Made by a program: the position numbers and the translations under genes | The notes under the pieces: generated by a model | Databases searched by the model: none | What the model saw: only the letters and a program-made list of their open reading frames with translations | Told to the model about the DNA's origin: nothing | Shown here: in pieces, positions 27,560 through 35,421 of the stretch | Numbering within the stretch: position 1 is the stretch's first letter | How the letters are laid out: each line of letters starts with the position of its first letter | Source of the DNA: Tardiphaga robiniae | GTDB taxonomy: Bacteria > Pseudomonadota > Alphaproteobacteria > Rhizobiales > Xanthobacteraceae | DNA length: 64,000 nt | Assembly (NCBI RefSeq): GCF_001618955.1 | Contig: NZ_LVYV01000011.1 | Location: 25,639-89,638 of the forward strand | Reading direction: 5' to 3'

Positions 27560-29428
27560 CTAGAACGCCTTGTTGGCTTCCGGACGATGCGTATTTTTCG
27601 GCACGAAGCCCGAGCGCGTGGCTTCGCGCTGGTTGCGCACCCAAACCTCGCGATTGGGGTGCAGGCCGGCGCCGCGGGTCGCAGGAACGGCGCTGAGCCG
27701 CGCACGGTGCAGCAAGCGGGTGTCGGCGTCACCGCAATTCGGATGAATGCCGCCATTGTCCGCGACCACCTTGTCCCAGGCCGCCTTGCGCTGCTTGAAG
27801 ACCATGGGATTCTTGAGCTGCGTGCAGTTCAGTTCGTTGACGTTGAGATCCGCGATGATCTCGTCACCATCCTCGATCAATGCGATGGGACCGCCCAGCG
27901 CGGCCTCCGGACCGACATGGCCGATGACAAGACCGACCGATCCGCCGGAGAAGCGCGCATCGGTCATCAATCCCACCACGATATTGCGTTCGCGGCACAG
28001 CGTGGTGATGCGCGAGGTCGGGTCGAGCATTTCGGGCATGCCGGGCGCGCCGACCGGGCCATCGTAACGCACGATGATCACGTCGTGGTTCTGGAAACGC
28101 TCCGGATGCTTGTCGAGCGCCGCGATCAGGCCGCGCTCGCCTTCGAACACGCGCGCAGTGCCGCGGAACAGATTGTCCTCAAGGCCGCCTTCGACGCCGG
28201 CGAGCTTGAGAATGGCGGAGAATTCCGATGACAGGTTGCCGCCGAGCACGCGCAACCCGCCGGTCGGCTTGTAGGGCTTGGCAACGGTGTAGACGACCTT
28301 GCCGTCGGCTGGCTTGGTCTCGAGGCGCTTGATCTGCTCGGCCAGCGTCTCGCCGGTGCAGGTCATGACGTCGCCATTGATCAGGCCGGCTTGCATCAGT
28401 TCGCGCACGATCACCTGCACGCCGCCGACATTGTCGATGTCCACCATCGAATACTTGCCATAGGGGCGGGCGTCGGTGAGCACCGGCACAAGATATTGCG
28501 ACAGATAGTTGAACTCTGCCGGCGTCATGACTTCCTTCCAGAAGTCGGCGAAGCCTGCGGCGCGCGCGATTTCCGGCGCATGCAGCGTCACGTTCGTCGA
28601 GCCGCCGATCGCCATCGCGACGATGACGGCGTTGCGGATCGAGTCACGACTGACGATGTCGCGCGGCTTGATGCCCTTGGCGATCATGTTGGAGAGATAG
28701 CTGACGAGTTGCTCCGGGAATTCCTTCAGGCGGCGCGGATCGTCAGATGGCGGCGCCACCATGTGCAGCGGCTGCATGCCGACCACGCCGATGAAGGTCT
28801 GCATGGTGTTGTAGGTGAAGATGCCGCCGCAGCTCCCGATGCCCGGGCAGGCATGGCAGGCGATGTGGTGGCGATACTTTTCATCCGGACTGCCGGCGAC
28901 CTGATAGGCACTGACGATGTCCAGCTTCTCGCCATTGTCGGGATCGGTGCCGGGATGGATCGAACCGTCCGACATGATGATCGACGGCTCGTTGTGTTCG
29001 AGCAGCGCGGCCAGCGTGCCGACCGGCGGCTTGTCGCAGGCGACAACGGCGATGGTGCCGAGCAGGCCGGTGGCGCTCAGATGCTCGGAGAGCGCATCGT
29101 TGGTCACTTCGCGGCCGATCAGCGAATAGCGCATCTCGCGGGTGCCGTTGCGGATGCCGTCCGAGGTCGCAATGGTGTATTCCGGCTGCACGAGGCGATA
29201 GGGGAGCTGACCCTTGCCGCGACCGATGCGCTTCTTCAGGCTCTCCTGGATCGCGTCCACCTTGGACATCACGCCCATATAGCACTGGCTGTCGCCCTTG
29301 GTGCCGACCACGCCCACCGACGGCTCATGAATGAGCGTTTCATCGGTGCCGAGCACACGCGCCATGCCAATGGTCTGCGCGGAGCGGCCGGGATGGTTGT
29401 CGATGGTGACGACGGGCGACTTGGACAC
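27560..29428 (-). CDS. IlvD/Edd family dehydratase, divergent paralogue
   Basis: A 622-residue member of the iron-sulfur dehydratase family that includes dihydroxy-acid, phosphogluconate and sugar-acid dehydratases. The three cluster cysteines are in place: C49 (GDSQCYMG), C131 (VACDKPPVG) and C200 (GSCGGIFTYNTMQ). The segment TSDGIRNGTREMRYSLIGRE corresponds to the family's conserved DGISMGH-type block, but HNEPSIIMSDGSIHPG and the N-terminal region differ from true IlvD. No ilv or sugar-acid genes are adjacent. The fold and dehydration chemistry are likely; the substrate is not known. It may be annotated ilvD elsewhere, but a role in valine synthesis is doubtful. Confidence 0.85.
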   Translation of the reverse strand: MSKSPVVTIDNHPGRSAQTIGMARVLGTDETLIHEPSVGVVGTKGDSQCYMGVMSKVDAIQESLKKRIGRGKGQLPYRLVQPEYTIATSDGIRNGTREMRYSLIGREVTNDALSEHLSATGLLGTIAVVACDKPPVGTLAALLEHNEPSIIMSDGSIHPGTDPDNGEKLDIVSAYQVAGSPDEKYRHHIACHACPGIGSCGGIFTYNTMQTFIGVVGMQPLHMVAPPSDDPRRLKEFPEQLVSYLSNMIAKGIKPRDIVSRDSIRNAVIVAMAIGGSTNVTLHAPEIARAAGFADFWKEVMTPAEFNYLSQYLVPVLTDARPYGKYSMVDIDNVGGVQVIVRELMQAGLINGDVMTCTGETLAEQIKRLETKPADGKVVYTVAKPYKPTGGLRVLGGNLSSEFSAILKLAGVEGGLEDNLFRGTARVFEGERGLIAALDKHPERFQNHDVIIVRYDGPVGAPGMPEMLDPTSRITTLCRERNIVVGLMTDARFSGGSVGLVIGHVGPEAALGGPIALIEDGDEIIADLNVNELNCTQLKNPMVFKQRKAAWDKVVADNGGIHPNCGDADTRLLHRARLSAVPATRGAGLHPNREVWVRNQREATRSGFVPKNTHRPEANKAF

Positions 29429-29768
29429 GACGAATTCCTTCCTGACGGCGTTCTTGATCTGCGAAGCTTGAATGCACCGTCGCCGGCGCTCGGCATTGGC
29501 GCATGTCAGACCCTGCGGTCAGGGCAGGGTCCGTCCACGATCCAATTTAGGATCGGTCTAGCCAGTGCATAACCCCCGAAGATCGCAAACACAATCGGAT
29601 TGCCCCTCCGCTGGAACAGGGCTGCCTTGTCGCCGTCCGGTGCCGCAAAGCAGCAAAATTCCAGGTGCCATTTACGCGATCAGGCTATTTCTGCATGGTT
29701 TTGACAAACCAATCGGGTAATCGCCTTCTGCGCCATCACAGCGGATCGCGTCGATACGGAGTTCGAGA
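29429..29768. other. Intergenic region between the dehydratase and greA-like genes
   Basis: A 340-base gap between divergent genes. It contains short inverted repeats: GATCC-AATTTA-GGATC at 29539-29554, and GACCCTG...CAGGGTC just to its left. Both lie about 80-125 bases upstream of the dehydratase start and could be operator sites. No coding region is supported. Confidence 0.5.
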
Positions 29769-30251
29769 TTGAGCGTTGCCTTCACCAAGGAAGAAAGTGC
29801 CGAAACGGCTGCGGAAACCCTGCTGCCCGACCGCCCGATCTCGCCTCATCCGAACCTTGTGACCGAAGCCGGTTTGAAGGCACTTGAGGCGCAGCTCCAG
29901 CAGGCGCGCGAAGCGCATGATGCTGCGAGCCTGATCGATGACGTGAACGAGCGGCGGCGGCAGGCGGCTATTCCCTTGCGCGACATGCGCTATTTTACGG
30001 CACGCGTGCGTACGGCCCAGCTCATGCCGGCCCCGACATCGACGGATACCGTCGCCTTTGGGAGCACGGTGACTTTCAGCCGCAACGACGGGCGTGTGCA
30101 GACCTATCGGATCGTGGGCGAGGACGAAGCGGATCCCAAGGCCGGTTCGATTTCCTTCGTCTCGCCGGTGGCGAAATCGCTGATGGGCAAGGCCGTCGGT
30201 GACGTCGTCGGCGCAGGCCCTCAGGAGCTCGAGATCATATCAATCAAATAG
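29769..30251 (+). CDS. GreA/GreB-family transcription factor
   Basis: A 160-residue protein with the Gre layout: an N-terminal coiled coil (about residues 30-85, LKALEAQLQQAREAHDAASL onward) and a C-terminal FKBP-like domain (FGSTVTFSRNDGRVQTYRIV, then GSISFVSPVAKSLMGKAVGD). True GreA/GreB rescue backtracked RNA polymerase via acidic residues at the coiled-coil tip. Here the tip region reads DVNERRRQAAIPL and the coil looks short, so it may be one of the Gre-like paralogues with altered function. A TTG start at 29769 is supported by GGAG seven bases upstream. Confidence 0.82.
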   Translation: MSVAFTKEESAETAAETLLPDRPISPHPNLVTEAGLKALEAQLQQAREAHDAASLIDDVNERRRQAAIPLRDMRYFTARVRTAQLMPAPTSTDTVAFGSTVTFSRNDGRVQTYRIVGEDEADPKAGSISFVSPVAKSLMGKAVGDVVGAGPQELEIISIK

Positions 30252-30333
30252 AGGACGCCGTCGCGGCGGCGGCTTCGCGTCTGACGTCAGTCGCGAAGCC
30301 GATATTCAATCGCAGCAGCGTCACGCCAGCGCG

Positions 30334-31392
30334 TCAGATTCCCGCGCTGGACTCCAGCCGCTCATTGAGCTTCTGATCGACCACCTCGACCGTGCGGTCG
30401 ATATTTGCATTGGTCATGCCGAGCTGATGCGAGATCAGCTTCACCAGAAGATCGACCCGCTCGATAAACGGCGCGCCGGCCGCGACGGCACGGGCGGCCG
30501 ATGACGGCTTGAGCAGGCTCTCCGCCGCCTTGGCATATTTCGCGAACGGGACCTGATCCTCGGGATCGGCGCCGAGACGCCGCGCCACGGCATCGACATG
30601 CTCGTAGATCGACTGCGACACTTTCAGGTCGCCGTGTACCGCCTCGCGGATCGACTGCGGCTCCTCGGGCGTGATGCAGCGATAGTTGCCCGTGAGTAGC
30701 ATCGACCACTTCGCCAGCGGCACGAACAGCGAGTCGAACACTTTCAGCTTCACCGGCACGTCCTGGCCGTCGAGTTTCACAGCGTCGATGTCGGCTTCGA
30801 GTTCGCGCAGCAGTTTATTGTGAGCCGGATCGGCAAAGGCCGATGCCTTGAAATTCGTTGGCAGGCCGACGTGAAGCACATTCGCGGCTTCTTCCGGCGG
30901 TCGGAAGGCCTGCGGATCGGGCGAGCACAGCGTAACCAGTCCCGGCTCGAAGCGTTCCCACACCTGCGCATTGGTATAGGCCTCTTCGAGATTCATGTCG
31001 GCCAGCCCCGGAATGCGCTTGAGATAGGGCAGCGGCGGCATGTTCATGATCGACAGGCACGGCAGCTTCGCCGCGGCGATCTTGATCATCAGAACGCGGA
31101 TCGTGTGGTTGGTATATTGCGGCTCCTGCATCGCAAGACCGACCAGATCGTAGCGCGACAGCTCGACCTGATCCGGTGAGGTCGCATCCAGTTTGCCTGG
31201 CAGGTCGCGTGAGAAGATGGCGCGGTGGGTCGGCTCGTCACGCAGCTTGATGCGCACTTCAGTACCATCGCGATTGATGAGTTCGGCGGTCTTCTTCCGG
31301 CACACGAGGGTCACGTTATGACCTGCCATCAAGAGCTTCGTCGCCAGCAACGAGCCGTAGGAAGCTCCGAGAATCAGAATATTCCGCGCCAT
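30334..31392 (-). CDS. Ketopantoate reductase-like NAD(P)-binding oxidoreductase
   Basis: A 352-residue protein with an N-terminal Rossmann motif (LILGASYGSLLATKLLMAGH) followed by VTLVCRKKTAEL. It resembles the ApbA/PanE ketopantoate reductase and related 6-phosphogluconate dehydrogenase-like families. The C-terminal half is helical with KWSMLLTGNYRCI, corresponding to the family's substrate-side helix. It is longer than PanE (about 300 residues) and no pan genes are adjacent, so the reaction is not assigned. The gene is divergent from the Bug binding protein gene. Confidence 0.72.
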   Translation of the reverse strand: MARNILILGASYGSLLATKLLMAGHNVTLVCRKKTAELINRDGTEVRIKLRDEPTHRAIFSRDLPGKLDATSPDQVELSRYDLVGLAMQEPQYTNHTIRVLMIKIAAAKLPCLSIMNMPPLPYLKRIPGLADMNLEEAYTNAQVWERFEPGLVTLCSPDPQAFRPPEEAANVLHVGLPTNFKASAFADPAHNKLLRELEADIDAVKLDGQDVPVKLKVFDSLFVPLAKWSMLLTGNYRCITPEEPQSIREAVHGDLKVSQSIYEHVDAVARRLGADPEDQVPFAKYAKAAESLLKPSSAARAVAAGAPFIERVDLLVKLISHQLGMTNANIDRTVEVVDQKLNERLESSAGI

Positions 31393-31614
31393 GGTGTTTC
31401 GTCCCTCGCGTGATGTGTGCGCCAGATCCGAACGGTCCGGCTTTTTTAGTTGGCGCGGACACTACTGCACTGCCGCGCTGCGATCCAGATGGCGTGAGCC
31501 GATACGTGCAGAGCTGGAAGCGATTTGCTTTTCCAATGCGCCAATCTGTCCCGCCTATCGTCGTGGCGAATGAGGGAGCGATCGGGTACCGTCATAAAAA
31601 CAAGGGAGGGAAAC

Positions 31615-32604
31615 ATGTCTGCGATCATCAATCGTCGTCACTTCATGGCTGCCGGATCTGCAGCCGTTGCCATGCCGTTCGTGTCGCGCGGCACATCCGC
31701 ACAAGCCGCGTGGCCATCGCGGCAGATCCGCATGATCTGCAGTTATCCGGCCGGCGGGCAGACCGATCTGCTGGCGCGCGCCTTCGGTGAATATATTTCC
31801 AAACAGGTCGGACAGACTGTCGTCATCGAAAACAAGGCCGGCGCATCCGGCGCCATTGGCACAGCGGAAGTCGCGCGCGCCGAGCCAGACGGTCACACGA
31901 TTCTCTGCTCCATCTCGACCACCTATGTGATGAACCGGGTGATGCTCAAGACGCCCGGCTACGACATGGACAAGGATCTGACGCTGGTCAGCGTCATTCC
32001 CGGCGCCGGATTGCCGCTGGTCGCCAGTCCGAAATCCGGCGTCAAGACGCTGGAGGACTTCGTCGCCTTCGCGCGCAAGAACGACAAGGTGAACTTCGGC
32101 ACCTATAGCGTGGGCTCGGCCCCGCATATGACGATCAACGAACTCAACAAGCAGTATGGCCTCAAGATCGAGCCGATCCATTATCGCGGCGAAGCCCCGA
32201 TGTGGACGGGACTGGCGGAAGGCTCGATCGATTTCGCGATGGGCAGCTACACCGCTGCGCAGACCGTACTGCAAGGCGATCGCGGTGTTGTCTTCGCCGT
32301 GCATTCGAAGAAGGTCGATGCGATTCCAAACATCAAAACGCTACCCGAGCAAGGCGCGACGTCGAAGTTCTTCACGGTGAGTGGCTTCACAGGCTGGGCT
32401 GTGCCCAAGGCGACGCCGCAGCCGATCGTCGATCGGCTGTCGCAAATCTTCGTCGCCGCCAACACCGATCCGAAAGTGAAGGAAGTTCTCAAGACCTTCG
32501 TGCTCGAACCGGCGCTCGGCTTCAAGGAGACCAATGCGCTGTATCAGAAGGAATTGCCGGTCTGGATCGAGGCGGCACAGGCGCTGGGTTTGCAGCCGGT
32601 GTAG
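31615..32604 (+). CDS. Bug (TctC-type) periplasmic solute-binding protein
   Basis: A 329-residue extracytoplasmic receptor of the tripartite tricarboxylate transporter family. It has a probable Tat signal (NRRHFMAAGSAAVAMPF with the twin arginine). The mature domain begins WPSRQIRMICSYPAGGQTD, with IENKAGASGAIGTAEVARA and VNFGTYSVGSAPHMTINEL typical of Bug proteins. GGGAGGG lies four bases upstream of the ATG at 31615. No TctA or TctB membrane genes lie nearby, so it is an orphan receptor, as is very common for this family. Ligands are usually carboxylates. Confidence 0.92.
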   Translation: MSAIINRRHFMAAGSAAVAMPFVSRGTSAQAAWPSRQIRMICSYPAGGQTDLLARAFGEYISKQVGQTVVIENKAGASGAIGTAEVARAEPDGHTILCSISTTYVMNRVMLKTPGYDMDKDLTLVSVIPGAGLPLVASPKSGVKTLEDFVAFARKNDKVNFGTYSVGSAPHMTINELNKQYGLKIEPIHYRGEAPMWTGLAEGSIDFAMGSYTAAQTVLQGDRGVVFAVHSKKVDAIPNIKTLPEQGATSKFFTVSGFTGWAVPKATPQPIVDRLSQIFVAANTDPKVKEVLKTFVLEPALGFKETNALYQKELPVWIEAAQALGLQPV

Positions 32605-32611
32605 TACTCCT

Positions 32612-32642
32612 GTTCACCTCTCCCCGGTGGGGAGAGGTGAAC
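32612..32642. terminator. Perfect hairpin between convergent genes
   Basis: Two 14-bp perfect arms (GTTCACCTCTCCCC and its complement) enclose a 3-base loop. It sits between the stops at 32604 and 32664. There is no T run, so it may be a transcript-end stabiliser or a repeat element rather than a classical terminator. The CTCTCCCC core recurs at 35210-35390. Confidence 0.65.
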
Positions 32643-32663
32643 ATAGCGTCGCTGCGCGCTGTA

Positions 32664-33578
32664 TTACGCTCGTACCGAAAACCGGCTCAGCGCGTTGAGC
32701 GCCTGCACGCGAGGCTCGACGTCGCGCATGTAGATCGTCTTGCGCAGGAATTCGATTTCGCTCGACTCTTTGCTTTCCTCGACATCGATGTACCAGGACT
32801 TCGGCCGGCCGTCGGAGCCGTCGCTCCAGCGATAGCCGCGCCGTTTCAATTCATCCTTGAGATCGAAGGGTGACTGCTCTGCCCAGACCCGCATCGTTTT
32901 CTTGCGGGCGCGTTCCAGGAGAACCGCCAGTGCTGGCGCACCGAGATCGGGCAATTCGAACGCGAGAATCTCCAGCAGCGCGTGGCAGTCGTCGATCGCC
33001 CGGTGGGCCTGGTGAAAGAAGCCTGCGCCGGCGAGCAGATAGCCGAGGCGCGATCCGTCGAAGCCGTGTTTGCGCCAGTCGACTTCCGTGGCCGAGCACC
33101 CCCAGGCCTTGTGCTGGAACACCGGCCAATAGCGCTCGGAAAACTTGCGATCGAAGCTCGCATTATGCGCGATGACGATGACGGCGTCTTCGGCGAAGGC
33201 GGCGACGGCATCGGGATCGATGCGGTGACCCGCAACGATCTCATCCGTGATGCCAGTGAGCTCGGTGATCTCCGGCGGGATCGGCCGCGACGGCTCGTTG
33301 AACGCGGTGAAGACATCCGCAACGCGCGTGATGCTGCCATCCGGCAGATAGTCGAACTTGATCATGGCAAGCTCGATGACTTCGTCGCGCACCTGATCGA
33401 GACCGGTGGTCTCGACGTCGAGGAGGATTCCGGATCGCGTCGGCTGGCCATTGGCCGGCGCGAATTCGGTGCGCGGGATCAGCCGGCGGAGGACGCGATA
33501 GTCGGTCGATCTGGCGAGCGTGTCCGCCATGGCGGCAAGGCCGGGATCATCCTGCAGGCTAAGATCGTCTTGGAGCAT
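32664..33578 (-). CDS. DnaQ-like 3'-5' exonuclease domain protein
   Basis: A 304-residue protein with the DEDDh exonuclease motifs: ExoI LLDVETTGLDQVRDEVIELA, ExoII VIAHNASFDRKFSERYW and ExoIII with HQAHRAIDDCHALLEIL. This places it with the epsilon/RNase T superfamily. The C-terminal 90 residues (WAEQSPFDLKDELKRRGYRW onward) look like the small 'donut'-type domain seen in some bacterial exonucleases of this family. A role in nucleic-acid trimming or repair is inferred. The gene starts 360 bases from the divergent thiolase gene. Confidence 0.88.
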   Translation of the reverse strand: MLQDDLSLQDDPGLAAMADTLARSTDYRVLRRLIPRTEFAPANGQPTRSGILLDVETTGLDQVRDEVIELAMIKFDYLPDGSITRVADVFTAFNEPSRPIPPEITELTGITDEIVAGHRIDPDAVAAFAEDAVIVIAHNASFDRKFSERYWPVFQHKAWGCSATEVDWRKHGFDGSRLGYLLAGAGFFHQAHRAIDDCHALLEILAFELPDLGAPALAVLLERARKKTMRVWAEQSPFDLKDELKRRGYRWSDGSDGRPKSWYIDVEESKESSEIEFLRKTIYMRDVEPRVQALNALSRFSVRA

Positions 33579-33938
33579 CTGATTCCGGGCAGTTCTTTAG
33601 GCGCAGCGTGATTCAGCCATAACTATGCGCTTCGCTGAATCGGAGCAATATGCCTGTCGCCGACAGACACAGCTGCGTCCTGTTGCGCGCCGAACGCTTT
33701 CACAGTTGTGAACCGCCTGCGTCGTGCCCTGAGGCGCCAGCACACGCCGACCAGATTGGTTGCGTAATAGCTGCGCAAAGCTCCTGATTGCGTGGAAGAA
33801 CAGATGCTATTTTCAGGAGTCGCAACGCGACCTGCGATTTTCCGCGGGGCGCACATGCTGCTTGCGCACCTTGACTTCACGGGTCGCTTGACCAATCTCG
33901 CGGTCAGAAAAACACTTTAACAGATTTGGGAGAAGATC
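33579..33938. other. Intergenic region between exonuclease and thiolase genes
   Basis: A 360-base gap between divergent genes, with no supported gene. It contains one clear short palindrome, TTCACA-GT-TGTGAA at 33699-33712, that could bind a dimeric regulator. It is about 120 bases upstream of the exonuclease start and 227 bases upstream of the thiolase start. Confidence 0.5.
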
Positions 33939-35192
33939 ATGGCCGACGCCTATATTATCGACGCAGTCCGCACGCCCCGTGGCATCGGCAAAGTGGGCAA
34001 GGGCAAGCTCGCCGAACAGCACCCTCAGCATCTGGCAGCGACCGTGCTCAAGGCGATTGCCGAGCGCAACAAGCTCAACACCGCCGATGTCGACGACGTG
34101 ATCTGGTCGACCTCGACCCAGCGCGGCAAGCAGGGCGGCGATCTCGGCCGCATGGCCGCGCTCGATGCCGGCTATGACATCAAGGCGTCCGGCACCACGC
34201 TGGATCGTTTCTGCGGCGGTGGCATCACTGCGGTGAACTTCGCGGCGGCCCAGATCATGTCGGGCATGGAAGACGTCGTCATCGCCGGCGGCACCGAGAT
34301 GATGTCGCTGACCGGTGCGATGGCTGCCGAAGATATGGCCGCCGGCAAGCCGCCGCTCGGCATGGGCTCGGGCAACAAGCGCCTCGCCAAGGTGCATCCG
34401 CAGTCGCATCAGGGCATCTGCGGCGACGCGATTGCCTCGATGGAGGGCATCAGCCGCGAGGCGCTCGATGCGCTCGGCCTGGAAAGCCAGCGCCGCGCAG
34501 CCATCGCGATCAAGGAAGGCCGTTTCGACAAGAGCATCGTCCCGGTGAAGGATGACGAGGGCAATATCGTGCTCGCCAAGGACGAATATCCACGTCCGGA
34601 AACCACTGCCGAAGGTCTCGCCGGTCTGAAGCCTGCTTTCGCTGCGATGGCCGATCATCCGCTGGATGAAAGCGGCATGACCTTCCGCAAGCAGATCAAC
34701 CAGAAATATCCGGATCTCAAGATCGAGCATTTCCACCACGCCGGCAATTCATCGGGCGTGGTCGATGGTGCCGCAGCCTTGCTGCTGACCTCGAAGTCCT
34801 ATGCGGACAAGCATGGCCTCAAGCTGCGCGCGCGTATCGTGGCCATGGCCAATATCGGTGACGATCCGACCCTGATGCTGAATGCGCCGGTGCCGGCTGC
34901 GAAGAAGGTGCTGGCAAAGGCCGGTCTCAAGAAGGAAGACATCGATCTGTGGGAGATCAATGAAGCCTTCGCCGTGGTCGCCGAGAAGTTCATCCGCGAT
35001 CTCGATCTCGATCGCAGCAAGGTCAACGTCAATGGCGGCTCGATCGCGCTCGGTCATCCGATCGGCGCCACCGGCGCGATCCTGATCGGCACGGTTCTCG
35101 ACGAACTCGAGCGCCGCAACCTGAAGCGCGGCCTGGTCACCATGTGCGCCGCCGGCGGCATGGCACCGGCGATCATCATCGAGCGCGTGTAA
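33939..35192 (+). CDS. Thiolase (acetyl-CoA acetyltransferase family)
   Basis: A 417-residue thiolase. Catalytic residues are visible: the nucleophile C92 in LDRFCGGGITAVN, the NEAFA motif, His in NGGSIALGHPIGATGA, and the second Cys in MCAAGGMAPA. Either biosynthetic condensation of two acetyl-CoA or beta-oxidation cleavage is possible. It has an insert after AGGTEMMS (AEDMAAGKPPLGMGSGNKR) relative to PhaA, and it is slightly longer, closer to FadA/FadI-type enzymes. No fadB-type partner is adjacent. GGGAGAAG lies upstream of the ATG. Confidence 0.92.
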   Translation: MADAYIIDAVRTPRGIGKVGKGKLAEQHPQHLAATVLKAIAERNKLNTADVDDVIWSTSTQRGKQGGDLGRMAALDAGYDIKASGTTLDRFCGGGITAVNFAAAQIMSGMEDVVIAGGTEMMSLTGAMAAEDMAAGKPPLGMGSGNKRLAKVHPQSHQGICGDAIASMEGISREALDALGLESQRRAAIAIKEGRFDKSIVPVKDDEGNIVLAKDEYPRPETTAEGLAGLKPAFAAMADHPLDESGMTFRKQINQKYPDLKIEHFHHAGNSSGVVDGAAALLLTSKSYADKHGLKLRARIVAMANIGDDPTLMLNAPVPAAKKVLAKAGLKKEDIDLWEINEAFAVVAEKFIRDLDLDRSKVNVNGGSIALGHPIGATGAILIGTVLDELERRNLKRGLVTMCAAGGMAPAIIIERV

Positions 35193-35208
35193 GCGCGCTT
35201 ACTAACCT

Positions 35209-35391
35209 CTCCCCGCCATTAGCGGGGAGAGGTCGGCGCGCAGCGCCGGGTGAGGGGCTATCACTGCAGACACATCAGACGCGGACTCACGGGTCGGAAA
35301 TTTCTCGACCCGTGAGTCCGCGTCTGTTGAAGCGTCAAACCCCGCCCCTCACCCTAACCCTCTCCCCGCAAATGCGGGGCGAGGGAACGTG
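35209..35391. repeat. Nested palindromic element after the thiolase gene
   Basis: A left unit (CTCTCCCCGCCATTAGCGGG onward) and a right unit (CCCTCACCCTAACCCTCTCC onward) are related to each other as inverted copies. Each contains its own hairpin. Between them, two perfect 21-bp arms at 35276-35296 and 35306-35326 (cores GCGGACTCACGGGTCG and CGACCCGTGAGTCCGC) enclose a 9-base loop. The CCTCACCC/CTCTCCCC text is a widespread intergenic repeat in this group; the central 21-bp palindrome appears distinct. It lies between the convergent thiolase and amidohydrolase genes. Confidence 0.75.
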
Positions 35392-35421
35392 CCGGCGTCT
35401 GGAGCGAAGCCTGCGACGGCC

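Noticed and set aside
27560..29428. Canonical ilvD of branched-chain amino acid synthesis
   Set aside because: Several conserved IlvD blocks differ and no ilv genes are adjacent, so only the dehydratase family is claimed.
35209..35391. A CRISPR array or insertion sequence
   Set aside because: There are no regular direct repeats with spacers and no transposase; the structure is a nested palindrome.
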